Assembly: GCF_000218685.1 (NCBI RefSeq)
Contig: NW_006763294.1
Span: 2,352,684-2,416,683 of the forward strand
Reading direction: 5' to 3'
Length of the DNA stretch: 64,000 nt
Source: Serpula lacrymans var. lacrymans S7.9
Taxonomy: Eukaryota > Basidiomycota > Agaricomycetes > Boletales > Serpulaceae
Below, piece after piece: positions 23,149 through 34,284 of this stretch. A model generated the notes under the pieces. The model saw nothing but the letters and a program-made list of their open reading frames with translations. It searched no databases and had not been told where the DNA came from. The translations under genes and the position numbers were made by a program. The first letter of the stretch is position 1. Every line of letters begins with the position of its first letter.

Positions 23149-24946
23149 ATGTCCCTTACCGCCCAGTCTGTGGGTAGCCCAGAGTCATCTCTGTAATTAT
23201 TATTTTTCTCTTTTGTTCCTTACCAAATCTGAGACATATTTTGTAGAGTAGGATATCTCAGTCGCAAAGCTTTGCCCATCAAACGTAACGATGCTGAGCC
23301 GTTAACCCGAGAAGACGTTCAGTACGACCTACTGCACCAAATTTTCTCCGATACCAAAGCTGTATTCACTTCGCAAGCCCCAGGATGCTCAAATACCTCA
23401 AAAATCCGCTTTTGTGATTTATATGTCAATGCTTTGTACCATTCAAGCAAATGTTCCAAGGTCCTCAAAGACAAGATGAACGAAACACCCCCATTCGCCA
23501 TTGAGCTGGCCAAGATATCTCTCCTGACAAATGTGGGGCGAATCAATACCACGATGGCATGTATGTCTAGCGTGATTCATGTCTCCTGCCTCATCTGATA
23601 ACTAGTGCAGTTTTTCCTGAAATGAAGACTGCATTACGGACTTACCACCCGGTCCCCTCGCTCCAGAAGACAGACGGTAATGCACAGGATGCACCTCGAA
23701 TCAAGAATTGCCTGAAGGCCGCACTATTACCTTACGAAATCAAATCTATGCCTCCCTCTACTCCAGAAGAGATCTTGGACCGGAGTGTGAGTAGTCTGCC
23801 GAGGTCCTCACTCAATCATTATAATCAACATCAACGTTGTAACAGCGAGCAGGTCGAGTTCCTCCTACCAGCGTAGTTAATCTTATATTTGTTCTGGCGA
23901 ACCATGCTGCTGTATGATTTGCACTGCCTCTGATGAATGTTAACTAACTCTCGATATCCAGCCTCTGGCTAATGTTCACTTTGACCCTCCTTTGAATTTT
24001 TTGGACCTTTTTCTTCCCATCAATGTATCATCGACTTCACGCGCAAGAGCCTTCCTATGGCTCATATACCACTATTTGGAAGGACCCGAGTTACCCAATC
24101 CCTACGACGACGACTACTCTCGTCAAAACGATGGCAAAGTCCCGTGGTTGCATCGATTATCCGAGACTGAGTTCGCGAAGGAAAACGTAGACACTCCTGA
24201 TGAAATCGCGTGGGGTAAGAGGATGTCTTCTGAAAGAAATACCTTTTTGCAGAAGCTCGTGAACAACACACATACCGAAAAGAAAGAAAGATACCCACCC
24301 ACACCTGCCGCTCCTGTACTTCAGAAAGGTAATAATTGCAAAGTTGTGTCATCTTACATTTTGACTTCCACGAATTCTGTAGTTTTTGAGCCGACAAACT
24401 CTTATCGAACACATTCCTCACGGCAGCAAATTCCAGAAGTGCAAAGAGAGAAACCGTTCCTTCATTATATGCCTCCTCAGCGCGATAGTATTCAACCAGC
24501 ACATCTGCCGAGAGGTGAGCATTGCTGAAGCGTAGCGTCAATTAGCTTGCTAAATCATTTCTCAGGTAACATACAACCGAGATCTGACTTTCGGGGTGGA
24601 CCAGAGCGGTCTATGCTGCAACGTATATTCAAAAATACTGTATTCTGACCTCTAAATTTACTGTTTTTTTTTCGCAGAGGCCTGGCATGTCATTATGAAC
24701 ACTGACCCTCTCGTCGATTCTGACGAGGAGCTTCCGGATCAGCACGTAAGACACGATTACTGTAAGTTCTTCCGCGCTTCGCATCCTTACGCCGTCTTGG
24801 AATGATCCCCCTTCTTCCCTGCAGCTCGTCGTGTTGATGTGATTGCTCGACTACGTGGGAGACCACCTTCTCCACTCCCTGATGCCATGGTCGTAGATAG
24901 AAGTATTTCTGGGAGGAATGGTTCCGGATCAGCCAGGCACGGATAA
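23149..24946 (+). CDS. Ino80 chromatin-remodelling complex subunit Ies1-like
   Basis: Several exons. Proposed: 23149-23192 (MSLTAQSVGSPESS), 23262-23560, 23611-23786, then from about 23847. Conserved landmarks are PLTREDVQYDLLHQIFSDT, FCDLYVNALYHSSKCSKVL, KISLLTNVGRINTTMAFFPE, MKTALRTYHPVPSLQKTDG, RAGRVPPTSVVNLIFVLA and LPINVSSTSRARAFLWL. These match the fungal Ino eighty subunit 1 family. The C-terminal exons include IMNTDPLVDSDEELPD and an Arg/Pro-rich tail ending at TAA 24946. Splice choices in the middle of the C-terminal half (24330-24690) are uncertain. The protein is nuclear and part of the Ino80 remodeller; its own biochemical role is not known. Confidence 0.75.
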
Positions 24947-25253
24947 TCGAAAACACTTGATGGGATAGACTGGAGTGACATGGATATTTTCGTACTAACT
25001 TTAAATTATAAAAGCACAGAAAACAGCTAGTCTTATTGGATACAGCACTGTAAAATATAACTATGCTAGGAGCATTCAGCTGGAGCTTTGTTTTGAATTG
25101 ACTCGAGGGTGCGGATCGTAGCCAGGTATAGAGATGCAGGTGATAAGCTTCATAAGAAAGTCACAGATTACGGTAGTCAGCGAATGCTCATGAAGTTACT
25201 TTTATAGCCCTCGGCTCACGGGATGTCTGGTATACTCATTGCCATCAGGCAAC

Positions 25254-27385
25254 CTAATACATTGCACTAGCACGCAGTGTAGAGCTGAAAGAGTGGTCCA
25301 TAGCCTCCTCATCAGTACTCTTTCCTTCGATAACCGCCAGATCCTTCAAATTTCTCTGAAGTACTTTAGTGAGATGCTGTAGTCCCGCTTGTTGCTCTCC
25401 CAGTATCTACAATACGGATTAGTGGCAAATTCAACAATAGAAACGGTGCTGCAAAGTTACCTGAGTAATCTGTTTTAAGCCGTCTTCGTCAACAACTGTC
25501 CACTCGGCGGTACCATCCCCGGCCTTCCTTCCACGCTCTCGTGCTGCATTGACAGCACCGACCAGTGCCCAAAGTTCGTTCAACTTCCCTCTCAGTTTTC
25601 CCATTCCACCAGGCCTTCGGATATCCTCTTCTATACCCTCAAGCGCTGCCCGCAGCGCTTCTTCCTCAGGCCGTATAGAAGAAGACCGAAGTGCCGGGAT
25701 CAAGAGATGGAGATGCTGAATCAACCGTAGGAGACGATGTGAAAGCTGCGATTGATTGGAAACGGCGCGTTGGAGACGAGAAGTGTTCGTATCGGTGTGC
25801 AAATGAGATAAAGACTCCAAGCGCTTTTTCAATTCCTGTAGAACAAGATAAGATGCGGATACATAGGAACATAGGATTGGAGTAAGATGGACTACCTTCA
25901 GCTTTTCTTGCTGCTCTGATGCTTGTTGAGATTGGGCATCCGCCCGTTGTCGAAGGTCATCAAACCCGACAGCAAGAGCGGGGACAAGACTACATAGGCA
26001 TTGAATAAACGGAAGGAATTTAAGTTACGATTCGAACCCACCAAGTAGGATCTGGATTTTCGCGAACGGCTTTTTGCCACAATGTTTCATTCGTAGCATT
26101 CGGTGGTCGCCCATAGAGATTGACCTGATTAGGATCAACTAAATTGTAGAAATAATGCTGTTTGAGGCTTTGAGCAGTCATTCTCTAATTGAATAAAACG
26201 TCAACTAACTTGGAAACGGCATTCTGGAACATTAGAGTCCCATGCACGTGCTATGCCTTCTATGCGTTGTGTCAAAGTTGTGAACTGCGATTGGACATCG
26301 ACCTGCTGCTGCTGCGTATTACCCGCGTGCGCCCGTGAAGAAAGTAGACTAGATGACATAGTACTACCAAACAAACTACCAGTCGTTGTAGACGCATTCG
26401 TTGATCCAAACAAGGATCCGGCAGGTCGCTGTAGTTGTTGTTGTGGTTGCTGTTGTTGCTGCTGCTGCTGCTGTGGAGCTTGAGCGAAAAATGAGCTAGG
26501 CTGCTGCTGCTGCTGCTGCTGAGTAGTGGATTGCCCAAACAGAGAAGTCGAGTTGGCGCCACTGGCAGCGGGGGCACCAGAGGGTTGTTGTGTTTGCCCT
26601 CCAAAAAGGCTCGCTGGATTTTTGTTCCCGAACAAAGGGTTAGCACCCCCAGTGGGCTGCTGGGTGTTTCCAAAGAGGCCACCCGTGGTTGGTGCTTGGG
26701 TAGTGGCATTTCCAAACAGTCCACCGCCTGTAGCTGGCTGCTGCGTGGTGTTGCCAAACAACCCTCCTCCCGAAGCGGGCTGTTGAGCCGTTGAGCCTCC
26801 AAAAAGGCCGCCTCCACTTGGCTGTTGAGTCGTAGAACCTCCAAAGAGACCTCCGCCACTAGGCTGCTGATTGGCGGTATTTCCAAACAGGCCACCACTG
26901 GGCTGCGATTGAGTTGTGTTTCCCCCAAAGAGACCACCAGTCGGTTGCTGCTGCTGCTGTTGATTGGTATTCGTAGCACCTCCAAAGAGACTTCCAGTCG
27001 GTTGTTGTGGGGCGGTCTGATTACCAAATAAGCCACCTGTTGCAGGCTGCTGCTGAGTGGTATTCCCAAACATACCACCCGAAGCAGGTTGCTGTTGTTG
27101 CTGTTGCTGCTGCTGATTGGAAGTGTTACCAAATAGGCCTCCTCCTGTCTGATTTGTCGTCGAGCCTCCAAACATTCCACCACCAGTATTCCCAGCCTGC
27201 GTCGTACTACCGAAAAGCGACGTGTTACCGCCTTGAGCAGGTTGTGATGGGTTCCCGAACAAAGATGTTCCAGACGTCGACGGCTGAGTTTGGTTTTGAG
27301 CAGGATTTCCAAAGATACTACCGCCTGGATTTGCAGGGTTTTGCCCTTGCTGCTGGGTATTGTTGTTACTGAATGAACCAAACAT
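25254..27385 (-). CDS. FG nucleoporin Nup54/Nup57
   Basis: Minus strand, ATG 27385. The first exon codes about 390 residues of GLFGN/GLFGG-type FG repeats interrupted by glutamine runs (up to nine Q), the permeability-barrier part of the pore. Downstream exons carry the Nup54 alpha-helical region: YNLVDPNQVNLYGRPPNATN and ETLWQKAVRENPDPTW, then LVPALAVGFDDLRQRAD. Coiled-coil follows (SEQQEKLKELKKRLESL; GKLRGKLNELWALVGAV), with a final exon LGEQQAGLQHLTKVLQRNLKDL ending at TAG 25254. Family members form the Nsp1/Nup62 central-channel trimer. Out-of-frame readings of the repeat region on both strands are long but meaningless. Confidence 0.9.
26420..27120. repeat. CAG/CAA microsatellites coding polyglutamine in the FG domain
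   Basis: On the plus strand runs of CTG/TTG repeat units occur near 26430-26475, 26500-26522, 26944-26964 and 27085-27117, coding Q-runs in the nucleoporin on the minus strand. Between them a unit of about 40-60 bp coding the FGN/FGG repeat recurs with variation. Such tracts are prone to length change by slippage. Confidence 0.85.
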
Positions 27386-28221
27386 GGTAGACACCTATAT
27401 TTTCTACAGTATAACAGTATTATATATGTCAAAGGGCCAAAGGTTACAATAGAAAGTGTACTAACCTACAGTCAACTGCTTACTTGAAACGCTACTTGCA
27501 AGGCCAAGTAGGACAAGATGTATTGGAGAACTGCCCTAGAACAACTGTCCACTCCACGCGAGACTTGCGATGGGCTTGTGCCTTCTTGCGAACTCTCGAT
27601 GCTGTATTGCGGCAGGGGAACGGAATCGATGGTGGACAATAAGCTGATGGAACCTCAGCTTTTGCTAGACTGGGAAAGCACTAGTTAACCTTTTGCGGTG
27701 AAGTCGTGACTGAGACGCGTCTGAACCATGCGCGTCTATTCCCTTGCCATACTCGAATATATAAATGTGGCTCAACTAATTCAACAACACTACGCAAGAG
27801 CTACTTGGAAAGATTACATGGGACATAATACCCAGGTTTACTTCACATACAATATGACCGTTCACAAAACTTAGAAGACTTAGGTCGAGAATTCAATACT
27901 AACGAACGAAAATGCTGATGGCAGGTTCGCAAGTAAAGGAGATATTGTTCCATCATTCAAAGAACTGGGTAAGAATGAAGAAATGCGACTGCTTGAAATT
28001 CGCAGTGAAGTCCAGGCCGCCAGACTAATATCAGAGGACGCTTGATATTTGACACATTAGACTAAGTTTTAAACCACAAGTTGCACCAGGGCAATAATCA
28101 GATGAAGTCCCGATGAGCAATAAATCATGGAAATTGCAGTGTGGCATGCGTCATGTAAGAACATGTGATGTACATGTAGTTTTGATAAGCTCTTCCAATG
28201 ATATGGTAGAATGGACAACAC
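27386..28221. other. Intergenic region
   Basis: 836 bp between the nucleoporin start and the end of the eL27 gene. It holds the nucleoporin promoter and the eL27 terminator. No coding signal, tRNA or repeat ends seen. Confidence 0.5.
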
Positions 28222-28865
28222 TCAGAACTGTAGAAGAGTAATCGGGCTGAGCACCAAATTGCGATAAAAGATGAAACATGACGCACACGTAGGGGTTGGA
28301 AGAACCACTTGTTCTTTCCGCTCGTGTAACGCTCCTCGAGCAACTTCTTGATGGTCTTCCTGGAATCCTCTCGCTGCGAAGGCTCCTTGAAAGTTTCCGC
28401 CGCAACCGAACCTTTCAAACCCTCCAACTCCAAAGCATATCGTGTGGGGAAAAGGTGAGAGTAGTTGACAACCTAGATCACACATTGAATACCATATGTT
28501 AGCAAAAAAGAAAGGCATGGCGCGATATACAAGACTAACCTTGATAAAAGGCTTGACCTTGCTTCGCTTTGCCACCTTTTTGGCACCCATGCTCCGCGTC
28601 ACTTTCCGTGGGTACCGCTCAATACCGGCAACGATGGCATGGGGGTATGGTCGCTCCTTGGTTCCCTCATCCATTTGCTTGATTACTACGACTTTCTTGC
28701 CAGCTTGGCGACCTTGAAGGATGAGCGCGACCTATGTATAACTTTAGCAACGGTGTACAGTCGTATTAGATGCTCCAATGATTTACTTTTCCTGGTTTGT
28801 ATACTGAAAAGATCGATAAACATCAGTACATCTACATACAAGTATGATACCATACCTTTGACCAT
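28222..28865 (-). CDS. 60S ribosomal protein eL27
   Basis: A minus-strand gene with very small end exons. Exon 1 is 28865-28856 (ATG GTC AAA G), followed by a short exon for VYKPGK and then [19 protein letters not shown]. The core [21 protein letters not shown] and SKVKPFIK follow, then after an intron [21 protein letters not shown] and [20 protein letters not shown]. The last splice joins FQPLR to TTC TGA (28227-28222), restoring the usual C-terminal Phe; unspliced reading adds a false tail. The deduced length, about 136 residues, is normal. It is a component of the cytosolic large subunit. Five or more introns in a ribosomal protein gene is usual for basidiomycetes. Confidence 0.92.
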
Positions 28866-29319
28866 CTTCACGGCGACAGGGACAGCGACGACTTGCTTGC
28901 TATAATATTCACTTCAATGTGCGCACTATCCTCTGTCACATCGCTAAGCCACCCGGAGAAAGCCGCACTAACTAGTAAGTCAGACAATTAGAGTTCAGCC
29001 TCATTCTCACTGACTTTCGTTACCAATTCAACCACGATTGGATTAGAAAATTGCAACTCCTTGTGGACATTGTATGCCCTAACAAAAATGATTTTAATGA
29101 CCTGGGATCCATACCAGCGAGGTATCAATCGCACCACGAATCTGACATTTCAAAATTTCCTAAGGTAGGCCGCAAGCATATACGACTGCATCACATGACG
29201 TGACGGTCACTGGCACAACATCGTTTACACGACGAGATTGCTTCTAATGTAGAACTACACAATTCTGTGCGGAAAAAACAATATATTTTGCGTTTTTAGA
29301 ATGGGAAACGTAACGTTGT
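28866..29319. other. eL27 promoter and flank up to the transposon cluster
   Basis: 454 bp without coding signal. The part next to the ATG should be the eL27 promoter; the distal part is the left border of the repeat cluster. Confidence 0.45.
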
Positions 29320-29634
29320 ACACCTCAGGCAGGGACTTAATCCGTTACATAAGGGTCTCAAAGACCTATTCTTTGTCGACGGGTCTGGGACCTTAAGTAT
29401 CCCCCCGCTGCCGAGGTTTCCCAGCCAAGTATATATATAGTATTTCTAAATACAGCGGTACTTGAACAACCCTCTGCAAACCCTCCTGTGGTGCCCTCTG
29501 GAGTTTGTAAAATTTTTCTTTGTTCCAGAGGCCTTCTAGGGCAATATTTACAGCATTATTTCCATATAATGCATACTCTTTATGTGCTCGTGAAATGCTC
29601 TGTCAAACCTCTGTCAGACCCTCAGGCAACCTGT
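29320..29634 (+). repeat. About 310-bp dispersed repeat, copy A (truncated by LTR)
   Basis: It starts ACACCTCAGGCAGGGAC and ends CCCTCAGGCAACCTGT. It is highly similar, inverted, to 46377-46677. It contains several CCTCTG / CCAGAGG words and no coding frame. It stops abruptly at the LTR that begins at 29634, while copy B seems to continue, so copy A is probably cut by the LTR insertion. Family unknown. Confidence 0.7.
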
Positions 29635-29904
29635 GTTAGATCCCTACACCTTTTGCCGAACTAACGGAGGTGTAAGTCTCAAAATCAGACAAGTAGTGTC
29701 AAGTATCAATATAAAGAAGTAATCAACAACTGAGGAAATGTATGTACATGGGTGTTGGTATATATACATTTCTGAAGGTCAGCCATGAGGCGCTGACTGA
29801 TGTTGTGCGTCATAGTCTAGGCTTTGTCACATGATTGTCACGTGATCAGATATAATTAAATAATGAATCAAAAGAAACTAAAGGTTTTGGCTCGGATCGT
29901 GACA
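29634..29904 (-). repeat. 3' LTR of the old chromodomain Gypsy element
   Basis: On the minus strand it begins TGTCACGATCCGAGCC and ends GATCTAACA (TG...CA, about 271 bp), and is preceded by the polypurine tract CTTAAAGAGGGGGTAA (29905-29920). A TATATATACC box lies inside. No matching 5' LTR was found to the right of the gag at 45031. The outer end is inferred from the TG and could be off by a few bases. Confidence 0.65.
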
Positions 29905-30034
29905 TTACCCCCTCTTTAAGACTTTCGTCTCGAAAGTGAGGGTCAAGTTTTCCGTTTTCCCAGTTGAACAATTGTTTTCGTACTCTTGTCGTTGTAAAGT
30001 TTTCAAAAGGTTGGAAATGTAATTGGAATAGTAT

Positions 30035-33000
30035 TCATCGAGGTGCATTGGGATTTTTATCATGGAATGTTTTCACCTTTTTTGGTGAATTGGATAGGTT
30101 TTGTTCGGGTTCCCATGTGCGTCCCTCTTTTGGGTAGTTTTTCCAATGTACTAGGTATTCTAATTTTCCTCTTTTTAGACGTGAGTCTAGAACTTCTTCG
30201 ACTTCGTACTCTTCTTGTCCATCCACTATCACCGGTGGTATTGGTTTGGGTTGTTCTTGGGAGGGAAATTATGGTTCTTTGTATAATGTGAGCTTCGTTT
30301 CATTAAAAACTGGATAGATAGGTTGCCATGTCGGTGGTAGTAGTAGTTTATAGGCTGATTCACCTATTTTTTCGATGATTTCGAATGGTCTGTGCCTTTT
30401 ATCATCCAGTTTCTTAGTTGGTCGGTCTGTTGAAATGTTTGTTGCTTCCACATATACTTTGTCTCCTATCTTATATTCCACCGCATCTCTTTTCTTTTTG
30501 TCGTATTGCTTCTTCATCTATTCTGCTGCTTTTCGCAATGACTCTTCCGCTTTCTTCCTCGTGTCTGTCATTCTCTTTACAAAATCTTCTGCGCTCTCGC
30601 TTTTTACCTCCACTTTCACTTCTTCCTGTGTTCTTGGATGGCATCCTTGATTTAAATAGAATGGGCTGTATCCTGTTGCAGAGTGTTGTTTGTTGTTATA
30701 TGAGAACTCTGCTAGAGTAAGCCATTCTGCCCAATCGTCTTGTTTATGGTTTACAAAGATTCTCAGATATTGTTCTATTTCTTGATTGATCCTCTCTGTT
30801 TGCCCATCCGTTTGTGGATGCCATGCTGTTGATGGATTTGCTTTTATCTGGAGTAGTGTGTGTAGATCTTTCATAAATTTAGAAACGAATTGCGGTCCCC
30901 GATCTGAAATGATTTTTTTGGGTATACCGTAGTTTCTAAATACGTGATCTCTAAATAATTGCGCTACTCCTTCTGAAGTGATTTCCATCTGTGTGGGGAT
31001 TGCTTTAATCATTTTTGTGAACCGATCTACGACTACCATTATCATGTTGTATCCGATTGATTCTGGTAGTGGTCCGATTAGATCCACCAAAATGATTTGC
31101 CAAGGTTTACTCAGGATTTTGTTTGGATGGAGTGGTGCTGCTTTCTTTTTGTGGTCTGTTTTGGTTCTTTGGCAGACTTCACATCCATCTATGTATCTTG
31201 TGATATCTCTGTCCATATAAGGCCACCAGTATTCTCGAATGATCAATTCCTTCGTTTTATATCTACCTGGGTGACCTGCAATGGTAGAGTCATGGTTTCA
31301 TCTGATGATTTCTTCCCTCAACTTGGCATCTTTTGGTACGTAGATCCTGCCTTTGAATACTATGTAACCTTCATCTTCAAACCATCCGTTTTCTCTCCTC
31401 TCTATCTTTCCTTTCATCTTTTTTATCAAGTCATCTACGTTTCCTTTCCTCTTTAAAATCCATTTTGAAATTACTAATTCTTCTTCCTGACTTTCTGCTA
31501 TTGCTTGTCTCTGTTTTGATGAGAGGGTCATTCGTACAAAGAGTTTCTCATCTAGTAGTACAACATCCTCGTTATCTTTCTCTCCTTTATTGTGATCTGA
31601 TCGTCTTGAGAGCAGGTCTGCTTTTATATGTTTTCTTCCAGGCATATGGTGTATCGTGAAATGATATTGACTCAACTCTGTCATCCATCGTGCCTGTCGT
31701 CTATTCAACTTCCTCGGTTCTTTGAAATATAACAGATTTTGATGATCCGTCCATATCTCAAATTCTTCTTCCGCATCTATTAAGTAGTGTCTCCATTCAT
31801 TAAGCGCTGTCATAATGGCAAGAAGTTCTTTGTCATAGATCTCGTAATTGCGTTCTGTGGGGTTCAACACTTTAGAGAGGTATGCAATTGGCTTCCAATC
31901 ATCTTTTTGTCTTTGTGATAAGACAGCTCCCATTGCAAAATCACTACTATCTGCTTCTACTTTGTATTGGCCATGTGGTACTGGGAGGGCTAACACAGGG
32001 GCTGAAGCTACACATTCTTTTAAGGTGTTAAATGCTTTGTGTTGTTCATTTCCCCAAATGAATTCCTCTTTTCCCGTTAACTTGGTCAATGGTTTCGCTA
32101 CTTCCCCGAAGCCTTCTATAAACCTTCTGTAGAAATTTACAAAGGCTAGGAATGCTTGGATGTCTTTTTTATTTTTACATTCTGGCCATTTGCTAATTCC
32201 TTCTACTTTCACTGGATCCATGCAAATTTCATTCTCTGAGATGATCAGTCCCAGATATTCTACTTCTGTCTGTTCGAAGTCGCATTTCTCCGGTTTAAGG
32301 TAGAGATGATTCTTTCTCAGGATCTCTAATACACGTTGCATTGTTGCTCTGTGCATTTCTATATCCTTTGTGAATATCATAATATCATCTAGATATATGA
32401 TTACGAGTCCTTTGTCTATCAATTCTTTGAAGAGCGTGTTCATCATTGTCTGGAACGTGGCAGGGGAATTTGTCAGTCCGAAGAATATGACTAATGGTTC
32501 AAATAACCCCTGATTTGTTCTGAACGCCGCTTTCGGTTCATCTCCCTCTCTCATTCGGATATTAGTGATATTATTTAACTTCCGATAATCTTGAACGGGT
32601 CTCAGTTTTCCATCTTTCTTTTTTATGAAGAAAAAGGGTGATGCAAATGGGGATTTGGATGGTCTTATCCATCCCGATTCTAGATTTTCCTTTAAAAATG
32701 CATCTAACTCTTCTTATTCCCCCTTCGCTAATGGGTAAATTTTGCAATCTAGGGAGTGATCTCCCGGTACTAGTTTAATTGCATGGTCCCACCCATTGTC
32801 TCCTTTCAGGTAGTGTGTTGAATTCCTTTTTATCAAATACGTCTTTGTATTGATGAAGGTGTTTCGGTACTATCTTTTCAAATCCGCCTTCCTTTCAATC
32901 TTTGCCTGCAGCTTCGGCTAGTCTCTGTGCCATTGTGTCTTGGGCCCTTATGTGATAGTATTGTTTATCGATTATGGTGTCTTCGAAATTATGGAGGTTT

Positions 33001-33570
33001 ATCTGTATCAGTCTTTCCTCTGCCTCAAGTTCTTCAAAAAATGTTTCTGGATCCTCCTCTGGATCAGAGATTCGGATTTTGGGTTTTCATTCTTCGGAAC
33101 ATCTTTTGAAAGTTAACTTTGATTCCTTCCAGTCTATTTTTGGGTTATGTTTGTTTAACCATTCATGTCCTAAAAACATCTTTCCATTACCAAGATTGGT
33201 TACTGCAAGATGAATTTTCTCGATGTGATCATCAATTTCCATGAGTAGTATTACAAATTCGTTGATGGCTCCATTTTTATTAAGAGTACCATCTGCATTA
33301 TAGACTGGGATTGGTCTCGGTATCTTTCTTGTTCCGTAATTTTGGTCTTTCACAAATTGAGAGTCGATGCAACTCCCCGTGCATCCACTATCTAATAGTG
33401 CTTCGACCGTTTTTGTTTTTAGAGTATCCAGTGTAGTGAGCTTACACATCACATTCATCTGATTGCCTTGGGTGCCCCTAATGTACTTTTTAGGGGAGGC
33501 AATATCTATGATTGCTTGTATAACTTCTGCTTTTGGTAACCGGTTGATTTCTTTTATCGTTTCCCGGGTT
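30035..33570 (-). pseudogene. Degenerate pol of the old chromovirus (PR-RT-RH-IN-chromodomain)
   Basis: From right to left: aspartic protease ALLDSGCTGSCID (33570-33087); RT and RNase H on one long frame 32554-31298 (FFGLTNSPATFQTMM, catalytic YLDD, EADSSDFAMGAVLSQ, WTDHQNLLYF); integrase 31246-30518 (zinc-finger half CEVCQRTKTD, LVDLIGPLP, IISDRGPQF, GQTERINQEIEQYL); linker 30517-30269 (DKVYVEATNISTDRP); chromodomain 30232-30035 (EEYEVEEVLDSRL, LVHWKNYP, RTWEPEQNL). Stops interrupt it near 33085, between 33085 and 32555, and at 31298, 30518 and 30269. Some stops replace an expected Gln (TAG/TAA for CAG/CAA). The order is that of an ordinary chromovirus. Confidence 0.9.
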
Positions 33571-33575
33571 ACTTC

Positions 33576-34271
33576 TGTGAGGCAACGATAAACTATAACA
33601 AAAACTAAACCTATCTCCTTCTGCACTTGCAGGGAGTAAGAATCCAATGAGCTTGAGGTCGACAGACGCTAGTAAATATAGCGAGTAGAGGACTTTGAGA
33701 GGTAAGCTTCAAAGGTTCTTGTTGAGGAGTAAAGCGGGTAAATTCAGTAATAGAAAGCTAAGGAGCTATACATGAATAAGTACGGCTTTATATAGGGAAC
33801 TGTCCGTTCCTCAGACCGAAAAGAGAATATACGAAAAGTGGTCTGAGGGCTTAATCAACCAATAAGAAAAAGGGGAGGTAACTATCGTACGACTTCTGAC
33901 TTGATTAATCAGCAGGTGAGAGACTTGTACTAATAATAGAAGATTGTCACGCGTGGTCAGGAACCGTATCCTCATGATGAGGTACGATTCTAGATAAGGC
34001 GTTATTAGTATTACCAGCCTTTATTGGGGCTTGGAGCTGGTTGGCGAGATGCCTACTACCAGTCCCTACCCAGTATGCTGGTTAGCTGGGAGCGATGCCC
34101 AGTCTCCGATCTGTGATATAAAGTGGTAGCGATGGTTAAGAAAGCCTGTGAGGGCTATGAGAAGTAAGACGGCAAAGGATACCTCTAGCCCTAGAGCCAG
34201 AGGTGTAACGGGAAAAGCGTTCGAGAACCAAGACATAACGAAGATAGGAAAATAATAAAACGGTCCTTACA
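33576..34271 (-). repeat. 3' LTR of the intact Gypsy element
   Basis: On the element's strand it begins TGTAAGGACC and ends GCCTCACA; 696 bp. It is nearly identical to the 5' LTR, with differences near 33645, 33850, 33985, 34018 and 34111. The self-primer word AATAGAAAGCT (plus strand) is at 33749-33759. It adjoins a polypurine tract on its internal side. Confidence 0.95.
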
Positions 34272-34284
34272 TTACCCCCCCCTT
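34272..34284 (-). other. Polypurine tract of the intact Gypsy element
   Basis: On the element strand a run AAAAGGGGGGGGTAA abuts the 3' LTR. It is the primer site for plus-strand cDNA synthesis in Ty3/Gypsy elements. The pol stop codon lies directly upstream. Confidence 0.85.

Noticed and set aside
26253..26483. Plus-strand Cys-rich frame with long Cys runs
   Set aside because: Antisense reading of CAG repeats; no signal peptide logic and it overlaps a certain gene.
26272..27432. Long (386-codon) minus-strand frame rich in Ser/Leu/Val over the nucleoporin
   Set aside because: It is the out-of-phase reading of the FG/Q repeat exon; the in-phase reading gives a coherent Nup54.
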